Source of the DNA: Rugosimonospora acidiphila
Lineage (GTDB): Bacteria; Actinomycetota; Actinomycetes; Mycobacteriales; Micromonosporaceae
Direction: 5' to 3'
Length of the DNA stretch: 64,000 nt
Assembly (NCBI RefSeq): GCF_039543385.1
Contig: NZ_BAABJQ010000001.1
Span: forward strand, 434,001-498,000
Made by a program: the position numbers and the translations under genes. Below the pieces are notes generated by a model. It was not told the origin of the DNA. It saw only the letters and a list, made by a program, of their open reading frames with translations, and did no database searches. Of this stretch, positions 39,157 to 46,927 are shown in pieces. Every line of letters begins with the position of its first letter. The first letter of the stretch is position 1.

Positions 39157-39564
39157 ATGCCGCCGAAGGCACGCACCGGCGCCGCCGCTAAGAAGGTACG
39201 GCGCAAGGAACGCAAGAACGTTGCGCACGGACAGGCGCACATCAAGAGCACCTTCAACAACACGATCGTGTCGATCACCGACCCGACCGGGGCCGTCATC
39301 TCCTGGGCGTCTGCCGGCCAGGTCGGCTTCAAGGGTTCCCGCAAGTCGACTCCGTTCGCCGCGCAGCTGGCCGCCGAGGCCGCCGCACGCCGGGCGATGG
39401 AGCACGGCATGCGCAAGGTCGATGTGTTCGTGAAGGGTCCGGGCTCCGGCCGGGAGACCGCCATCCGCTCACTGCAGGCCGTCGGGCTTGAGGTTGGCAC
39501 CATCGCCGACGTCACGCCGCAGCCGCACAACGGGTGCCGTCCGCCGAAGCGTCGCCGGGTCTGA
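39157..39564 (+). CDS. rpsK: 30S ribosomal protein S11
   Basis: A 135-residue S11 of the platform, near the Shine-Dalgarno duplex. HIKSTFNNTIVSITDPTGAV, SWASAGQVGFKGSRKSTPFA, FVKGPGSGRETAIRSL and DVTPQPHNGCRPPKRRRV identify it. The frame is open to 39079, but the ATG at 39157 follows AGGAGG by 12 bases and gives the family N-terminus (PPKARTGA). rpsD follows after 16 nt. Confidence 0.97.
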   Translation: MPPKARTGAAAKKVRRKERKNVAHGQAHIKSTFNNTIVSITDPTGAVISWASAGQVGFKGSRKSTPFAAQLAAEAAARRAMEHGMRKVDVFVKGPGSGRETAIRSLQAVGLEVGTIADVTPQPHNGCRPPKRRRV

Positions 39565-39580
39565 GAAGGAATAGATAGAG

Positions 39581-40207
39581 ATGGCTCGATACACTGGTGC
39601 CGACTGCCGCCGTTGCCGTCGGGAAAAGATGAAGCTGTTCCTCAAGGGCAGCAAGTGCGATGGGCCGAAGTGCCCGTTCGAGTCGCGTCCCTTCCCGCCC
39701 GGCCAGCACGGCCGTGGGCGCCCGAAGGAGACCGAGTACCTGCTCCAGCTTCGTGAGAAGCAGAAGGCCCGCCGGGTGTACGGCGTGCTGGAGCGGCAGT
39801 TCCAGGCGGTGTACGACGAGGCGGTCCGCAAGCCGGGCAAGACCGGTGAGGTGATGCTCCAGATCCTGGAGTCCCGCCTGGACAACGTCGTCTACCGCGC
39901 CGGCTACGCCAAGTCCCGTGACATGGCCCGTCAGCTGGTCAAGCACGGCCACTTCGTGGTCAACGGCAAGAAGGTCGACATCCCGTCGTACCGGGTTCGC
40001 GAGCACGACATCATCGAGGTCCGGGAGTCGTCCCGCCAGCTGACCCCGTTCGTCATCGCCGTCGCCGAGTCCGGTTCGCGGACGGTGCCGGCGTGGCTGG
40101 AGGCGATCCCCAGCCAGCTGAAGATCCTCGTGCACACTCTCCCGGCCCGGCAGGTCATCGACACCCAGGTCCAGGAGCAGCTCATCGTCGAGTACTACTC
40201 GAAGTAA
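39581..40207 (+). CDS. rpsD: 30S ribosomal protein S4, zinc type
   Basis: A 208-residue S4, primary assembly protein of the 5' domain, proofreading-related and an autoregulator of the alpha operon in other bacteria. The N-terminal part has four cysteines (C9, C12, C26, C31), the zinc-containing form. The S4 RNA-binding domain begins near SRLDNVVYRAGYAKSRDMAR. The ATG follows GAAGGAA. rpoA lies 89 nt downstream. Confidence 0.97.
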   Translation: MARYTGADCRRCRREKMKLFLKGSKCDGPKCPFESRPFPPGQHGRGRPKETEYLLQLREKQKARRVYGVLERQFQAVYDEAVRKPGKTGEVMLQILESRLDNVVYRAGYAKSRDMARQLVKHGHFVVNGKKVDIPSYRVREHDIIEVRESSRQLTPFVIAVAESGSRTVPAWLEAIPSQLKILVHTLPARQVIDTQVQEQLIVEYYSK

Positions 40208-40296
40208 GAGCTTCATGGCGGCCGCCCGACCTGGGCGGCCGCCACCCAAACGTTGGCGTCAAATAGCGGGCGCCCGACGTATCGGAGGAAAAGCAA

Positions 40297-41319
40297 GTGC
40301 TCATCACGCAGCGGCCGTCTCTCAACGAGGAGCCGATCAGCGAGACCCGGTCCCGGTTCACCATCGAACCGCTGGAGCCGGGCTTCGGGTACACCCTGGG
40401 TAACTCCCTGCGGCGCACCCTGCTGTCGTCCATCCCGGGTGCGGCGGTCACCAGTATCAAGGTTGACGGCGTCCTGCACGAGTTCACCACGATCCCCGGT
40501 GTCAAGGAGGACGTGGTCGAGCTGGTCATGAACGTCAAGGAGCTGTGCGTCAGCTCCGAGCACGACGAGCCGGTCTCGATGTACCTGCGCAAGCAGGGTC
40601 CCGGCGACGTCACCGCTGGAGACATCCAGCCCCCGGCCGGGGTCTCGGTGCACAACGCCGACCTGAAGCTGGCCACGCTGAACGGCAAGGGCCGGCTGGA
40701 CATGGAGCTGACCGTCGAGCGCGGTCGCGGCTACGTCACCGCCTCGCAGAACAAGCAGGCCGGCGCGGAGATCGGCCGGATCCCGGTGGACTCGATCTAC
40801 TCGCCGGTCATGAAGGTCACGTACCGCGTCGAGGCGACCCGCGTCGAGCAGCGGACCGACTTCGACAAGCTGATCATCGACGTCGAGACGAAGGCCTCGA
40901 TCACTCCGCGTACCGCGCTGGCCTCGGCCGGCTCGACCCTGGTCGAGCTGTTCGGTCTGGCCCGCGAGCTGGACGAGACGGCCGACCACATCGACATCGG
41001 CCCGTCGCCGCAGGACGCGCAGATGGCCGCCGACCTGGCGCTGCCGATCGAGGAGCTGGACCTGACCGTCCGCTCGTACAACTGCCTCAAGCGCGAGGGC
41101 ATCAACACCGTCGGGGAGCTGATCGGCCGCACCGAGGCGGATCTGCTCGACATCAGGAACTTCGGCCAGAAGTCCATCGACGAGGTCAAGATGAAGCTCG
41201 CCGGCATGGGCCTGGGGCTGAAGGATTCGGCGCCGACCTTCGACCCGACGCACGTCGTGGACACCTTCTCCGACGTGGACTACGACACCGACGACTACCG
41301 CGAGACCGAGCAGCTCTGA
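40297..41319 (+). CDS. rpoA: DNA-directed RNA polymerase subunit alpha
   Basis: A 340-residue alpha subunit. The N-terminal dimerisation and assembly domain contains EPLEPGFGYTLGNSLRRTLL. The C-terminal domain (~250-315) binds UP elements and activators and contains EELDLTVRSYNCLKREGI and LLDIRNFGQKSIDEVKMKL. GGAGGAAA precedes the GTG. The position between rpsD and rplQ is canonical, and the product completes the RNA polymerase core with rpoBC from this window. Confidence 0.98.
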   Translation: MLITQRPSLNEEPISETRSRFTIEPLEPGFGYTLGNSLRRTLLSSIPGAAVTSIKVDGVLHEFTTIPGVKEDVVELVMNVKELCVSSEHDEPVSMYLRKQGPGDVTAGDIQPPAGVSVHNADLKLATLNGKGRLDMELTVERGRGYVTASQNKQAGAEIGRIPVDSIYSPVMKVTYRVEATRVEQRTDFDKLIIDVETKASITPRTALASAGSTLVELFGLARELDETADHIDIGPSPQDAQMAADLALPIEELDLTVRSYNCLKREGINTVGELIGRTEADLLDIRNFGQKSIDEVKMKLAGMGLGLKDSAPTFDPTHVVDTFSDVDYDTDDYRETEQL

Positions 41320-41346
41320 CCCGCTGCCCCTGGAGAAGGAGCACCA

Positions 41347-41904
41347 ATGCCCACGCCCACGAAGGGTCCCCGCCTCGGCGGCAGCCCCGCGCACGAACGG
41401 CTGATGCTGGCGAACCTCGCCACGTCACTGTTCAAGCACGGCAAGATCACCACCACCGAGACGAAGGCCAAGCGGCTGCGTCCGCTGGCCGAGCAGCTGA
41501 TCACCAAGGCCAAGCGCGGCGATCTGCACGCTCGGCGGCACGTGCTCACTGTGGTCCGGGACAAGGACGTGGTGTACGCGCTGTTCGACCAGATCGCGCC
41601 CAGGTTCGCCAACCGCCAGGGCGGTTACACGCGGATCGTGAAGACCGGGCCGCGCAAGGGTGACGCCGCGCCGATGGCGATCATCGAGCTGGTCGAGGAG
41701 CTGTCCGTCGCGCCGACGAAGGCCGCGCCCGGCCGGGTCGCCGCCCGCAAGACGGCTCGCGCCGACGCTGTCGCCGCACTGGCCGGCGAGGAGGAGACTG
41801 CCGCCCCCGCCGCCGCACCGGCCGAGGACGAGCCGGTGGCGAACGAGCCGCTGGCTTCGGCCGACTCGGCGGACGACGTCGAGCCCGAGGACAGCAAGTC
41901 CTGA
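41347..41904 (+). CDS. rplQ: 50S ribosomal protein L17 with acidic tail
   Basis: The L17 core (~120 residues: PTPTKGPRLGGSPAHERLML, NLATSLFKHGKITTTE, RQGGYTRIVKTGPRKGDAAP) lies near the tunnel exit. A tail of ~60 residues rich in Ala, Glu, Asp and Pro follows, bringing the total to 185. GGAGAAGGAG precedes the ATG. A strong hairpin begins 15 nt after the stop. truA follows. Confidence 0.97.
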   Translation: MPTPTKGPRLGGSPAHERLMLANLATSLFKHGKITTTETKAKRLRPLAEQLITKAKRGDLHARRHVLTVVRDKDVVYALFDQIAPRFANRQGGYTRIVKTGPRKGDAAPMAIIELVEELSVAPTKAAPGRVAARKTARADAVAALAGEEETAAPAAAPAEDEPVANEPLASADSADDVEPEDSKS

Positions 41905-41918
41905 GCGAAGAACGGATC

Positions 41919-41951
41919 GAGCCCGGCGTTCCCGATGGGGACGCCGGGCTC
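41919..41951 (+). terminator. Terminator after rplQ
   Basis: A 15-bp stem (GAGCCCGGCGTTCCC and partner, one G-U) closes a GAT loop and is followed by GTTGTCGTTGGG. It lies inside the upstream open frame of truA. Confidence 0.7.
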
Positions 41952-42032
41952 GTTGTCGTTGGGCCAGTTCTCTCCGAGGCGGCGAGTTCTAGCCCTGCGG
42001 GCGAGGCGGCGCCGACCCGGGTCCGACTGGAC

Positions 42033-42821
42033 GTGGGCTACGACGGTACGGACTTCTCCGGCTGGGCCGCCCAACCCGGGCGGCGGACAGTGGCCGGCGT
42101 ACTCGCCGGTGCGCTGTCGCGGATCTTCGGTGAGATCGCGGGCCTGACCGTGGCCGGGCGCACCGATGCCGGCGTACACGCCACCGGGCAGGTGTGCCAC
42201 GTGGACATACCGGCGGTGACCTGGGCGGAACGGGGCGGCACCCTGGTACGGCGGCTGGCCGGCCTGCTGCCCCCGGACGTACGGGTACGGGCCGCTACCG
42301 CCGTACCGGCGAGCTTCGACGCCCGGTTCTCGGCACTGTCGCGCCGGTACGAGTACCGGGTGACCGACTCGCCGTGGGGCGCCGACCCGCTCCGGGCGCG
42401 GTACCTGCTGGCCTGGCCGCGGCCGCTGCACCTGACGGCGTTGAACGACGGGTCGGCCGGGCTGCTCGGCGAGCACGATTTCGCCGCGTACTGCCGCCGC
42501 AAGGAGAACGCCACCACCATCCGTGCGATCAGTCGGCTGGACTGGCGGCGGGAGCCGGACGGTGTGCTGGTGGCGACGGTCCAGGCCGACGCGTTCTGCC
42601 AGGCGATGGTGCGCAGCCTGGTCGGTGCGCTGCTCACGGTCGGGGACGGCCGGCGCCCGGTATCGTGGCCGGCCGGGCTGCTGACCCGTGACCTCAGGGC
42701 GAGCGAGGTGACGGTGGCCCCGCCGCACGGGCTCACCCTGGTGGCCGTCGACTACCCGGTCACCGAGCCGGACTTCGCGGCGCGGGCGGAGGTCACCCGC
42801 AGCCGGCGCTCACTTCTTTGA
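42033..42821 (+). CDS. truA: tRNA pseudouridine synthase A
   Basis: TruA makes pseudouridine at positions 38-40 of tRNA. The catalytic Asp lies in AGRTDAGVHA, and FSALSRRYEYRV and the DFAAYCRRKENATT segment are typical. The start is uncertain. GTG at 42033 gives 262 residues but removes the first strand (RVRLDV) that immediately precedes GYDGTDFSGW. The frame is open upstream without any ATG, GTG or TTG up to CTG at 41901, which overlaps the rplQ stop (CTGA). A real start at a CTG, or loss of that strand, must be considered. The 3' end overlaps the convergent minus-strand gene by 12 bases. Confidence 0.9.
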   Translation: MGYDGTDFSGWAAQPGRRTVAGVLAGALSRIFGEIAGLTVAGRTDAGVHATGQVCHVDIPAVTWAERGGTLVRRLAGLLPPDVRVRAATAVPASFDARFSALSRRYEYRVTDSPWGADPLRARYLLAWPRPLHLTALNDGSAGLLGEHDFAAYCRRKENATTIRAISRLDWRREPDGVLVATVQADAFCQAMVRSLVGALLTVGDGRRPVSWPAGLLTRDLRASEVTVAPPHGLTLVAVDYPVTEPDFAARAEVTRSRRSLL

Positions 42822-44174
42822 CGCGGAGCTGGGGCTGCTCGACGGGCGGGGCGTAATCCGGTTCGCGATGACCGTCCCCTTGAGGTCGACCTCGACCAGG
42901 TCGTTAATGATCTTCGAGGCGGTGTCGTCGCTGGAGTCGATGTCCTTGCCGTCCGCGCGGGCGACCACGCAGTAGACCAGGAAGTGACCCTCGGAGTCCC
43001 AGCCGATCTGGGTGGGGGCGGTGCCGATGACGTCGGTCGCGCCGCCGGCGGCCAGCCCGGGGAAGCGGCCCTTGTGGCTGCTCACGCTCGTGTCGATCGC
43101 GTTGTCGACGGCCTCGGCCCCGGCCGTGTTCTTCAGGTTGAAGATGCCGGTAGTGATCACGTACGACTGGTCGGGCGAGACCAGCGTGGCACGGACCACC
43201 TGGCTGCATCCATCCTGGGCCATCAGCGTGGCCAGGTCGCCCACCGCCGCGGTCGCGCAGGCCGTCGATTCCGTCTTCATCACCTTGTACCCGGGGTCGG
43301 CCGGATCCGGGGTGACCATGCCGGCCGGGAAGACCTCGGTCGGGGTCAGCTGGCTGGGGTCCACCTGCTGGCTGGAGATGTCGTGCTTGCGCTGCTCATC
43401 CGAGCCGTGCGCGCTCGCCGAGCCGGAGCCGTGGTCGTGGACCATGAACAGGGTGCTGGCCACCCCGACGGCGACCAGCGCGGCGACGATCACGCCGCCG
43501 AGGACGGACATCCAGAGCCGGTTGGGCAGCCGAGCATCGCCGCCGGCCCGGCCGCGCCGGCTGCCGTACGACGAGGCCGCGCCCCGGCGCCCCGGTGCGG
43601 TGCGGGCGCGCTGGTCGGGCACCTGGGGCGAGCCCACGCTCGCCCGCCCGCGGCCGGAGTTCGGGTGGCCATAGGTGCCATCGCCCGGGTTGTACGGTCC
43701 GGCCGGCCCCGATTGGGGCTGGCCCGACCAGCCGTTGTCCGGCTGGGGGCGGCCCGGAGTCGGCCAGCTCGGCTCGGCCTCCGGCATGCCGCGGGACGGC
43801 CACGAGGGGCGGTACGGCGGCGGGGGCGGCACGCTGTCCGGGGCGCCGGATCGGCTGCCGGAGCCGTACACGCCGGGGGACTGGCGGGGAGGCTGGCCGG
43901 GGACCGGAGGCTGCCCGCTGGGCGGCACGGCTGCCCGGCCGCCGGACGAGTACACGCCGCGCCCGCCGGAGGCGTACGTGCCGGGGGCCGAGCCCCGGCC
44001 GGGCGGGTACGAGCCGGGGTTCGACCGCTCGTCGTACCCCCGGGGTGGCTGCCCACCGCCGGCGCTGTCCCGGCCGTTGGCCTGCCCGGGGACCCGGCGT
44101 CGGCTCTGGTCGGACGGGTCCGGCTCGGCTGGCTGGCGCCATCCGTCCGGCGATTCGCCGTACCCGTAAGTCAT
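42810..44174 (-). CDS. Membrane-anchored extracytoplasmic protein with disordered N-terminus
   Basis: About 454 residues from the ATG at 44174. The first ~210 are Pro/Gly/Ser/Arg-rich and disordered (YGYGESPDGWRQ, many PPG and SGG). One transmembrane helix follows (LWMSVLGGVIVAALVAVGVA), then a ~200-residue folded extracytoplasmic domain with two or three Cys (TACATAAVGDLATLMAQDGC) and NLKNTAGAEAVDNAI. Such proteins are common in mycelial actinobacteria, but the family is not recognised. TAGCCT ends seven bases before the ATG, suggesting a leaderless mRNA; an upstream TTG at 44192 is less likely. It is divergent from the methyltransferase gene and convergent with truA. Confidence 0.75.
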   Translation of the reverse strand: MTYGYGESPDGWRQPAEPDPSDQSRRRVPGQANGRDSAGGGQPPRGYDERSNPGSYPPGRGSAPGTYASGGRGVYSSGGRAAVPPSGQPPVPGQPPRQSPGVYGSGSRSGAPDSVPPPPPYRPSWPSRGMPEAEPSWPTPGRPQPDNGWSGQPQSGPAGPYNPGDGTYGHPNSGRGRASVGSPQVPDQRARTAPGRRGAASSYGSRRGRAGGDARLPNRLWMSVLGGVIVAALVAVGVASTLFMVHDHGSGSASAHGSDEQRKHDISSQQVDPSQLTPTEVFPAGMVTPDPADPGYKVMKTESTACATAAVGDLATLMAQDGCSQVVRATLVSPDQSYVITTGIFNLKNTAGAEAVDNAIDTSVSSHKGRFPGLAAGGATDVIGTAPTQIGWDSEGHFLVYCVVARADGKDIDSSDDTASKIINDLVEVDLKGTVIANRITPRPSSSPSSASKK

Positions 44175-44239
44175 GACGGATAGGCTACCCAAGGCCGGGC
44201 GCTCGCGGGCAACTGATAGGGCCGGTCCACAATCCTCAA
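44175..44239. promoter_or_regulatory. Divergent promoter region
   Basis: On the minus strand, TTGCCC, 19 nt, then TAGCCT lie before the ATG at 44174. On the plus strand, CACAAT at 44228-44233 ends six bases before the ATG at 44240. Both genes lack Shine-Dalgarno sequences. Confidence 0.4.
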
Positions 44240-44848
44240 ATGACCGGTGACCACTATTTCAGCGCCGAGCCGGCCGCGGCTCCGGCCGCCCGTACCGTGA
44301 CCTTCGAGGCGGGCGGGCGGGAATTCACGCTGACCGCCTCGACCGGGGTGTTCTCGGCGCAGCGGCTCGACCCGGGTACCGCCGTGCTGCTGCGCAAGGC
44401 TCCGCTGCCCGGCCCGCGCGGCGGGGCGTACCTGGACCTCGGCTGCGGGTACGGGGCGATCACCGCTGTACTCGCGGCGAGCTCCCCGGCGGCGCGGGTC
44501 TACGCCGTGGACGTGAACTCCCGGGCCCTGGAACTGGTCGCCGAGAACGCCGCGGCGCTCGACCTGGCCGACCGGATCATCCCGGCCACCCCGGCTCAGG
44601 TGCCCGACGAGGTGGTATTCGACGAGATCTGGAGCAATCCACCGATCCGCATCGGCAAGGCCGAACTGCACGAACTCCTGCTGCGCTGGCTGCCACGGCT
44701 GGCCCCGCACGGCACGGCCTGGCTGGTGGTCAGCCGCAACCTCGGCGGGGACTCGCTGCAGGACTGGCTGTCCGGGCAGGGGTACCGGGTGGAGCGGTGC
44801 GCGTCACAGAAAGGGTACCGAGTGTTGTCGGTGCATCACTCAGAGTAA
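44240..44848 (+). CDS. RsmC-like class I methyltransferase
   Basis: A 202-residue SAM-dependent methyltransferase. Motif I is LDLGCGYGAI (~75), an acidic VYAVDVN follows, and the catalytic-type motif is SNPPIRIGK (~131), as in RsmC/RlmG enzymes that methylate guanine N2 in rRNA. It corresponds to the compact single-domain actinobacterial form rather than the two-domain E. coli RsmC. The target (probably 16S G1207) is inferred from family. The next gene begins 43 nt after its stop, and both are preceded by the same 9-mer CCACAATCC. Confidence 0.8.
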   Translation: MTGDHYFSAEPAAAPAARTVTFEAGGREFTLTASTGVFSAQRLDPGTAVLLRKAPLPGPRGGAYLDLGCGYGAITAVLAASSPAARVYAVDVNSRALELVAENAAALDLADRIIPATPAQVPDEVVFDEIWSNPPIRIGKAELHELLLRWLPRLAPHGTAWLVVSRNLGGDSLQDWLSGQGYRVERCASQKGYRVLSVHHSE

Positions 44849-44891
44849 ACCAGGTGACGAGAGTCGCATCGATGACCACAATCCGGTAACC

Positions 44892-46535
44892 ATGGGGTAC
44901 GTCGACGTCGCCGGGGTGGGTCACATCCTGCCCGACGGCCGCACGCTGTTCGCCGACGTGTCCTTCCGGGTCGCGGACGGCGCGAAGATAGCGCTGGTCG
45001 GCCCGAACGGGACCGGCAAGACGACGCTGCTGCGGATGGTCGCCGGCGACCTGCCGGTGCGGACCGGCGCCATCGCGCGCGCCGGCGGCCTGGGCGTGAT
45101 GCGCCAGTTCATCGGGATGATCGACGACGACCGTACCCTCGGCGACCTCGCCCTGTCGCTGGCCGCGCCGCTGGTCCGGCAGGCCGGCGAGCGGGTGGCC
45201 GCCGCCGAGCGCGCGATGAGAAGCGCACCGGCGGACGAGAAGGCGCAGCTGCGCTATGCCGAGGCGCTGACCGGGTGGGGCGAGGCCGGCGGGTACGACG
45301 CCGAGGTGCTGTTCGACACCGCTGCGGTCGCCGCCCTGGGCCTGTCCTGGGACGCGGTGCGGGACCGCCGGGTCGGTACCTGCTCGGGCGGGCAGCAGAA
45401 GCGGTTCGCGCTGGAACTGCTGCTGCGCGGCGGCGACGAGGTGCTACTGCTCGACGAGCCGGACAACTTCCTGGACGTGCCGGCCAAGCGCTGGTTGGAG
45501 AGCCGGCTCGCCGAGTCCTCGAAGTCGGTGCTGTACGTGTCGCACGACCGTGAGCTGCTGGCCCGCACCGCCGACCGGGTGGTGGCCGTCGAGGGTGGCT
45601 CGGCCTGGGTGCACCCCGGTGGGTTCGAGTCCTGGCACTCGGCGCGGTCCGACCGGCACGAGCGGCTGGAGCGCGACCGCAGGCGCTGGGACGAGGAGCG
45701 CGAGAAGCTGCGCGCGCAGATGCTGATGTACAAGCAGAAGGCGTCGTACAACTCGAAGATGGCCTCGCGGTACCAGTCGGCGCAGACCAAGCTGAGCAAG
45801 TTCGAGGAGGCCGGGCCGCCCACGCTGCCGCCGCGCGAGCAGGACATCCGGATGCGGCTGTCCGGCGGGCGCACCGGCAAGCGGGCGATCATCTGCGAGG
45901 GCCTGGAGCTGGAGGGGCTGACCTACCCGTTCGACCTGGAGGTCTGGTACGGCGACCGGGTGGCGGTGCTGGGCGGCAACGGTACCGGCAAGTCGCACTT
46001 TCTGCGGCTGCTCGCCGTCGGCGGTACCGAGCCGGAGGCTCCCGCTCTGTCCACGGTGGAGCCGGTGGCGGCCTCGGGCTCGGCCCGGCTCGGCGCGCGG
46101 GTCGTGGCCGGCCACTTCTCCCAGGTTCACGACCGGCCCGACCTGATGGGGCGGACCCTGGTGGACATTCTGTGGCGGGGCGGCGAGCGCCGCGCCGGGA
46201 TGGACCGGCACGCGGCCATGAAGGTGCTGGGCCGGTACGAGCTGGCCGGCCAGGGCGACCAGGTGTTCGACACGCTCTCCGGCGGCCAGCAGGCCCGGTT
46301 CCTGGTGTTGCTGCTGGAATGCGACGGGGCGACCCTGCTGCTGCTGGACGAGCCGACCGACAACCTCGACCTGGCCTCCGCCGAGGCGCTGGAGGACGGG
46401 CTGCGGGGGTTCGAGGGCACCGTGGTCGCGGTCACCCATGACCGCTGGTTCGCCCGCTCCTTCGACAGGTTCCTGGTGTTCCAGGGCGACGGCGAAGTGG
46501 TGGAGGCACCCGAACCGACCTGGGACATCGGCTGA
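44892..46535 (+). CDS. ABC-F-type ATPase with two nucleotide-binding domains
   Basis: 547 residues with no membrane helices: two ABC domains joined by a charged linker. Domain 1 has Walker A GPNGTGKTT (~37-45), signature CSGGQQKR and Walker B LLLDEPDNFLD. Domain 2 has GGNGTGKSH, LSGGQQARF and LLLLDEPTDNLD. The linker RHERLERDRRRWDEEREKLR and KASYNSKMASRYQSAQTKL resembles the P-site tRNA interaction region of ABC-F proteins. Such proteins act on the ribosome in translation regulation or antibiotic protection. The first signature starts with Cys instead of Leu. A specific subfamily is not assigned. It starts at the ATG at 44892 without a clear Shine-Dalgarno sequence. Confidence 0.85.
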   Translation: MGYVDVAGVGHILPDGRTLFADVSFRVADGAKIALVGPNGTGKTTLLRMVAGDLPVRTGAIARAGGLGVMRQFIGMIDDDRTLGDLALSLAAPLVRQAGERVAAAERAMRSAPADEKAQLRYAEALTGWGEAGGYDAEVLFDTAAVAALGLSWDAVRDRRVGTCSGGQQKRFALELLLRGGDEVLLLDEPDNFLDVPAKRWLESRLAESSKSVLYVSHDRELLARTADRVVAVEGGSAWVHPGGFESWHSARSDRHERLERDRRRWDEEREKLRAQMLMYKQKASYNSKMASRYQSAQTKLSKFEEAGPPTLPPREQDIRMRLSGGRTGKRAIICEGLELEGLTYPFDLEVWYGDRVAVLGGNGTGKSHFLRLLAVGGTEPEAPALSTVEPVAASGSARLGARVVAGHFSQVHDRPDLMGRTLVDILWRGGERRAGMDRHAAMKVLGRYELAGQGDQVFDTLSGGQQARFLVLLLECDGATLLLLDEPTDNLDLASAEALEDGLRGFEGTVVAVTHDRWFARSFDRFLVFQGDGEVVEAPEPTWDIG

Positions 46536-46542
46536 ACCACCG

Positions 46543-46571
46543 TTGCGCAGAACGGTCACCGCGCATAACGT
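46543..46571 (+). promoter_or_regulatory. Promoter of the thiC leader
   Basis: TTGCGC at 46543-46548, exactly 17 nt, then TAACGT at 46566-46571, ~20 nt before the TPP riboswitch. Confidence 0.55.
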
Positions 46572-46590
46572 CAAAAGACACACAACTTTC

Positions 46591-46678
46591 CACGGGAGCC
46601 CGGAGCACTGGGCTGAGAGTGGGGCTGAGGCGCCCCTGACCGTCGAACCTGATCCGGGTAATGCCGGCGCAGGGAGGA
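46591..46678 (+). promoter_or_regulatory. TPP riboswitch (THI element)
   Basis: The conserved pyrimidine-sensor half is seen as GGGCTGAGAGT (46610-46620), and the pyrophosphate-sensor half as GAACCTGATCCGGGTAATGC followed by CGGCGCAGGGAGG (46644-46676). It binds thiamine pyrophosphate and should repress the thiC unit when TPP is abundant. The end contains a Shine-Dalgarno-like AGGGAGGAG. thiC itself begins ~245 nt further on, after a terminator hairpin. Confidence 0.93.
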
Positions 46679-46684
46679 GCGGCG

Positions 46685-46927
46685 GTGAGCTCATGCACGA
46701 GCCGGTTGCGTCTGGTCCCGGATGCGCGTCGGGATCGAGATCCGGCACCGAAGGGCCGCGCATCGGCCGCGGTGAGCACAGTGCCCATGCAAGTGCCAAT
46801 CGCACTTGATAACTGCAACTGCGTAAATCTCTCGCGATCCGGGGCGCCTCGCCCCGGATCGCGGCGTTTCGAGGGTGGGCAACGCGGCCCGCTGAAATCG
46901 TCTGGGCTTCAGTGGAGGGGGACATGA
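46685..46927 (+). CDS. Possible leader ORF between TPP riboswitch and thiC
   Basis: GTG at 46685 follows GGAGGAG (end of the riboswitch) by five bases. The frame runs 80 codons, passes through the terminator hairpin and ends with TGA overlapping the thiC ATG (ATGA at 46924-46927). The third-codon positions are much less GC-biased than in neighbouring genes, and the translation (Arg/Pro/Ser/Gly-rich, start SSCTSRLRLVP) resembles nothing. It is therefore either a regulatory leader ORF or chance. Geometry, not codon use, is the evidence. Confidence 0.35.
   Translation: MSSCTSRLRLVPDARRDRDPAPKGRASAAVSTVPMQVPIALDNCNCVNLSRSGAPRPGSRRFEGGQRGPLKSSGLQWRGT
46843..46873 (+). terminator. Terminator hairpin in the thiC leader
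   Basis: A perfect 14-bp stem (CGCGATCCGGGGCG and partner) with a CCT loop is followed by GCGTTTCG, 50 nt before thiC. It is a likely expression platform for the riboswitch, or a Rho-independent stop for repressed transcripts. Confidence 0.65.

Noticed and set aside
44892..46535. Calling the two-domain ABC protein an antibiotic-resistance factor or EttA
   Set aside because: The architecture supports ABC-F only. Subfamily-defining features could not be judged by eye.
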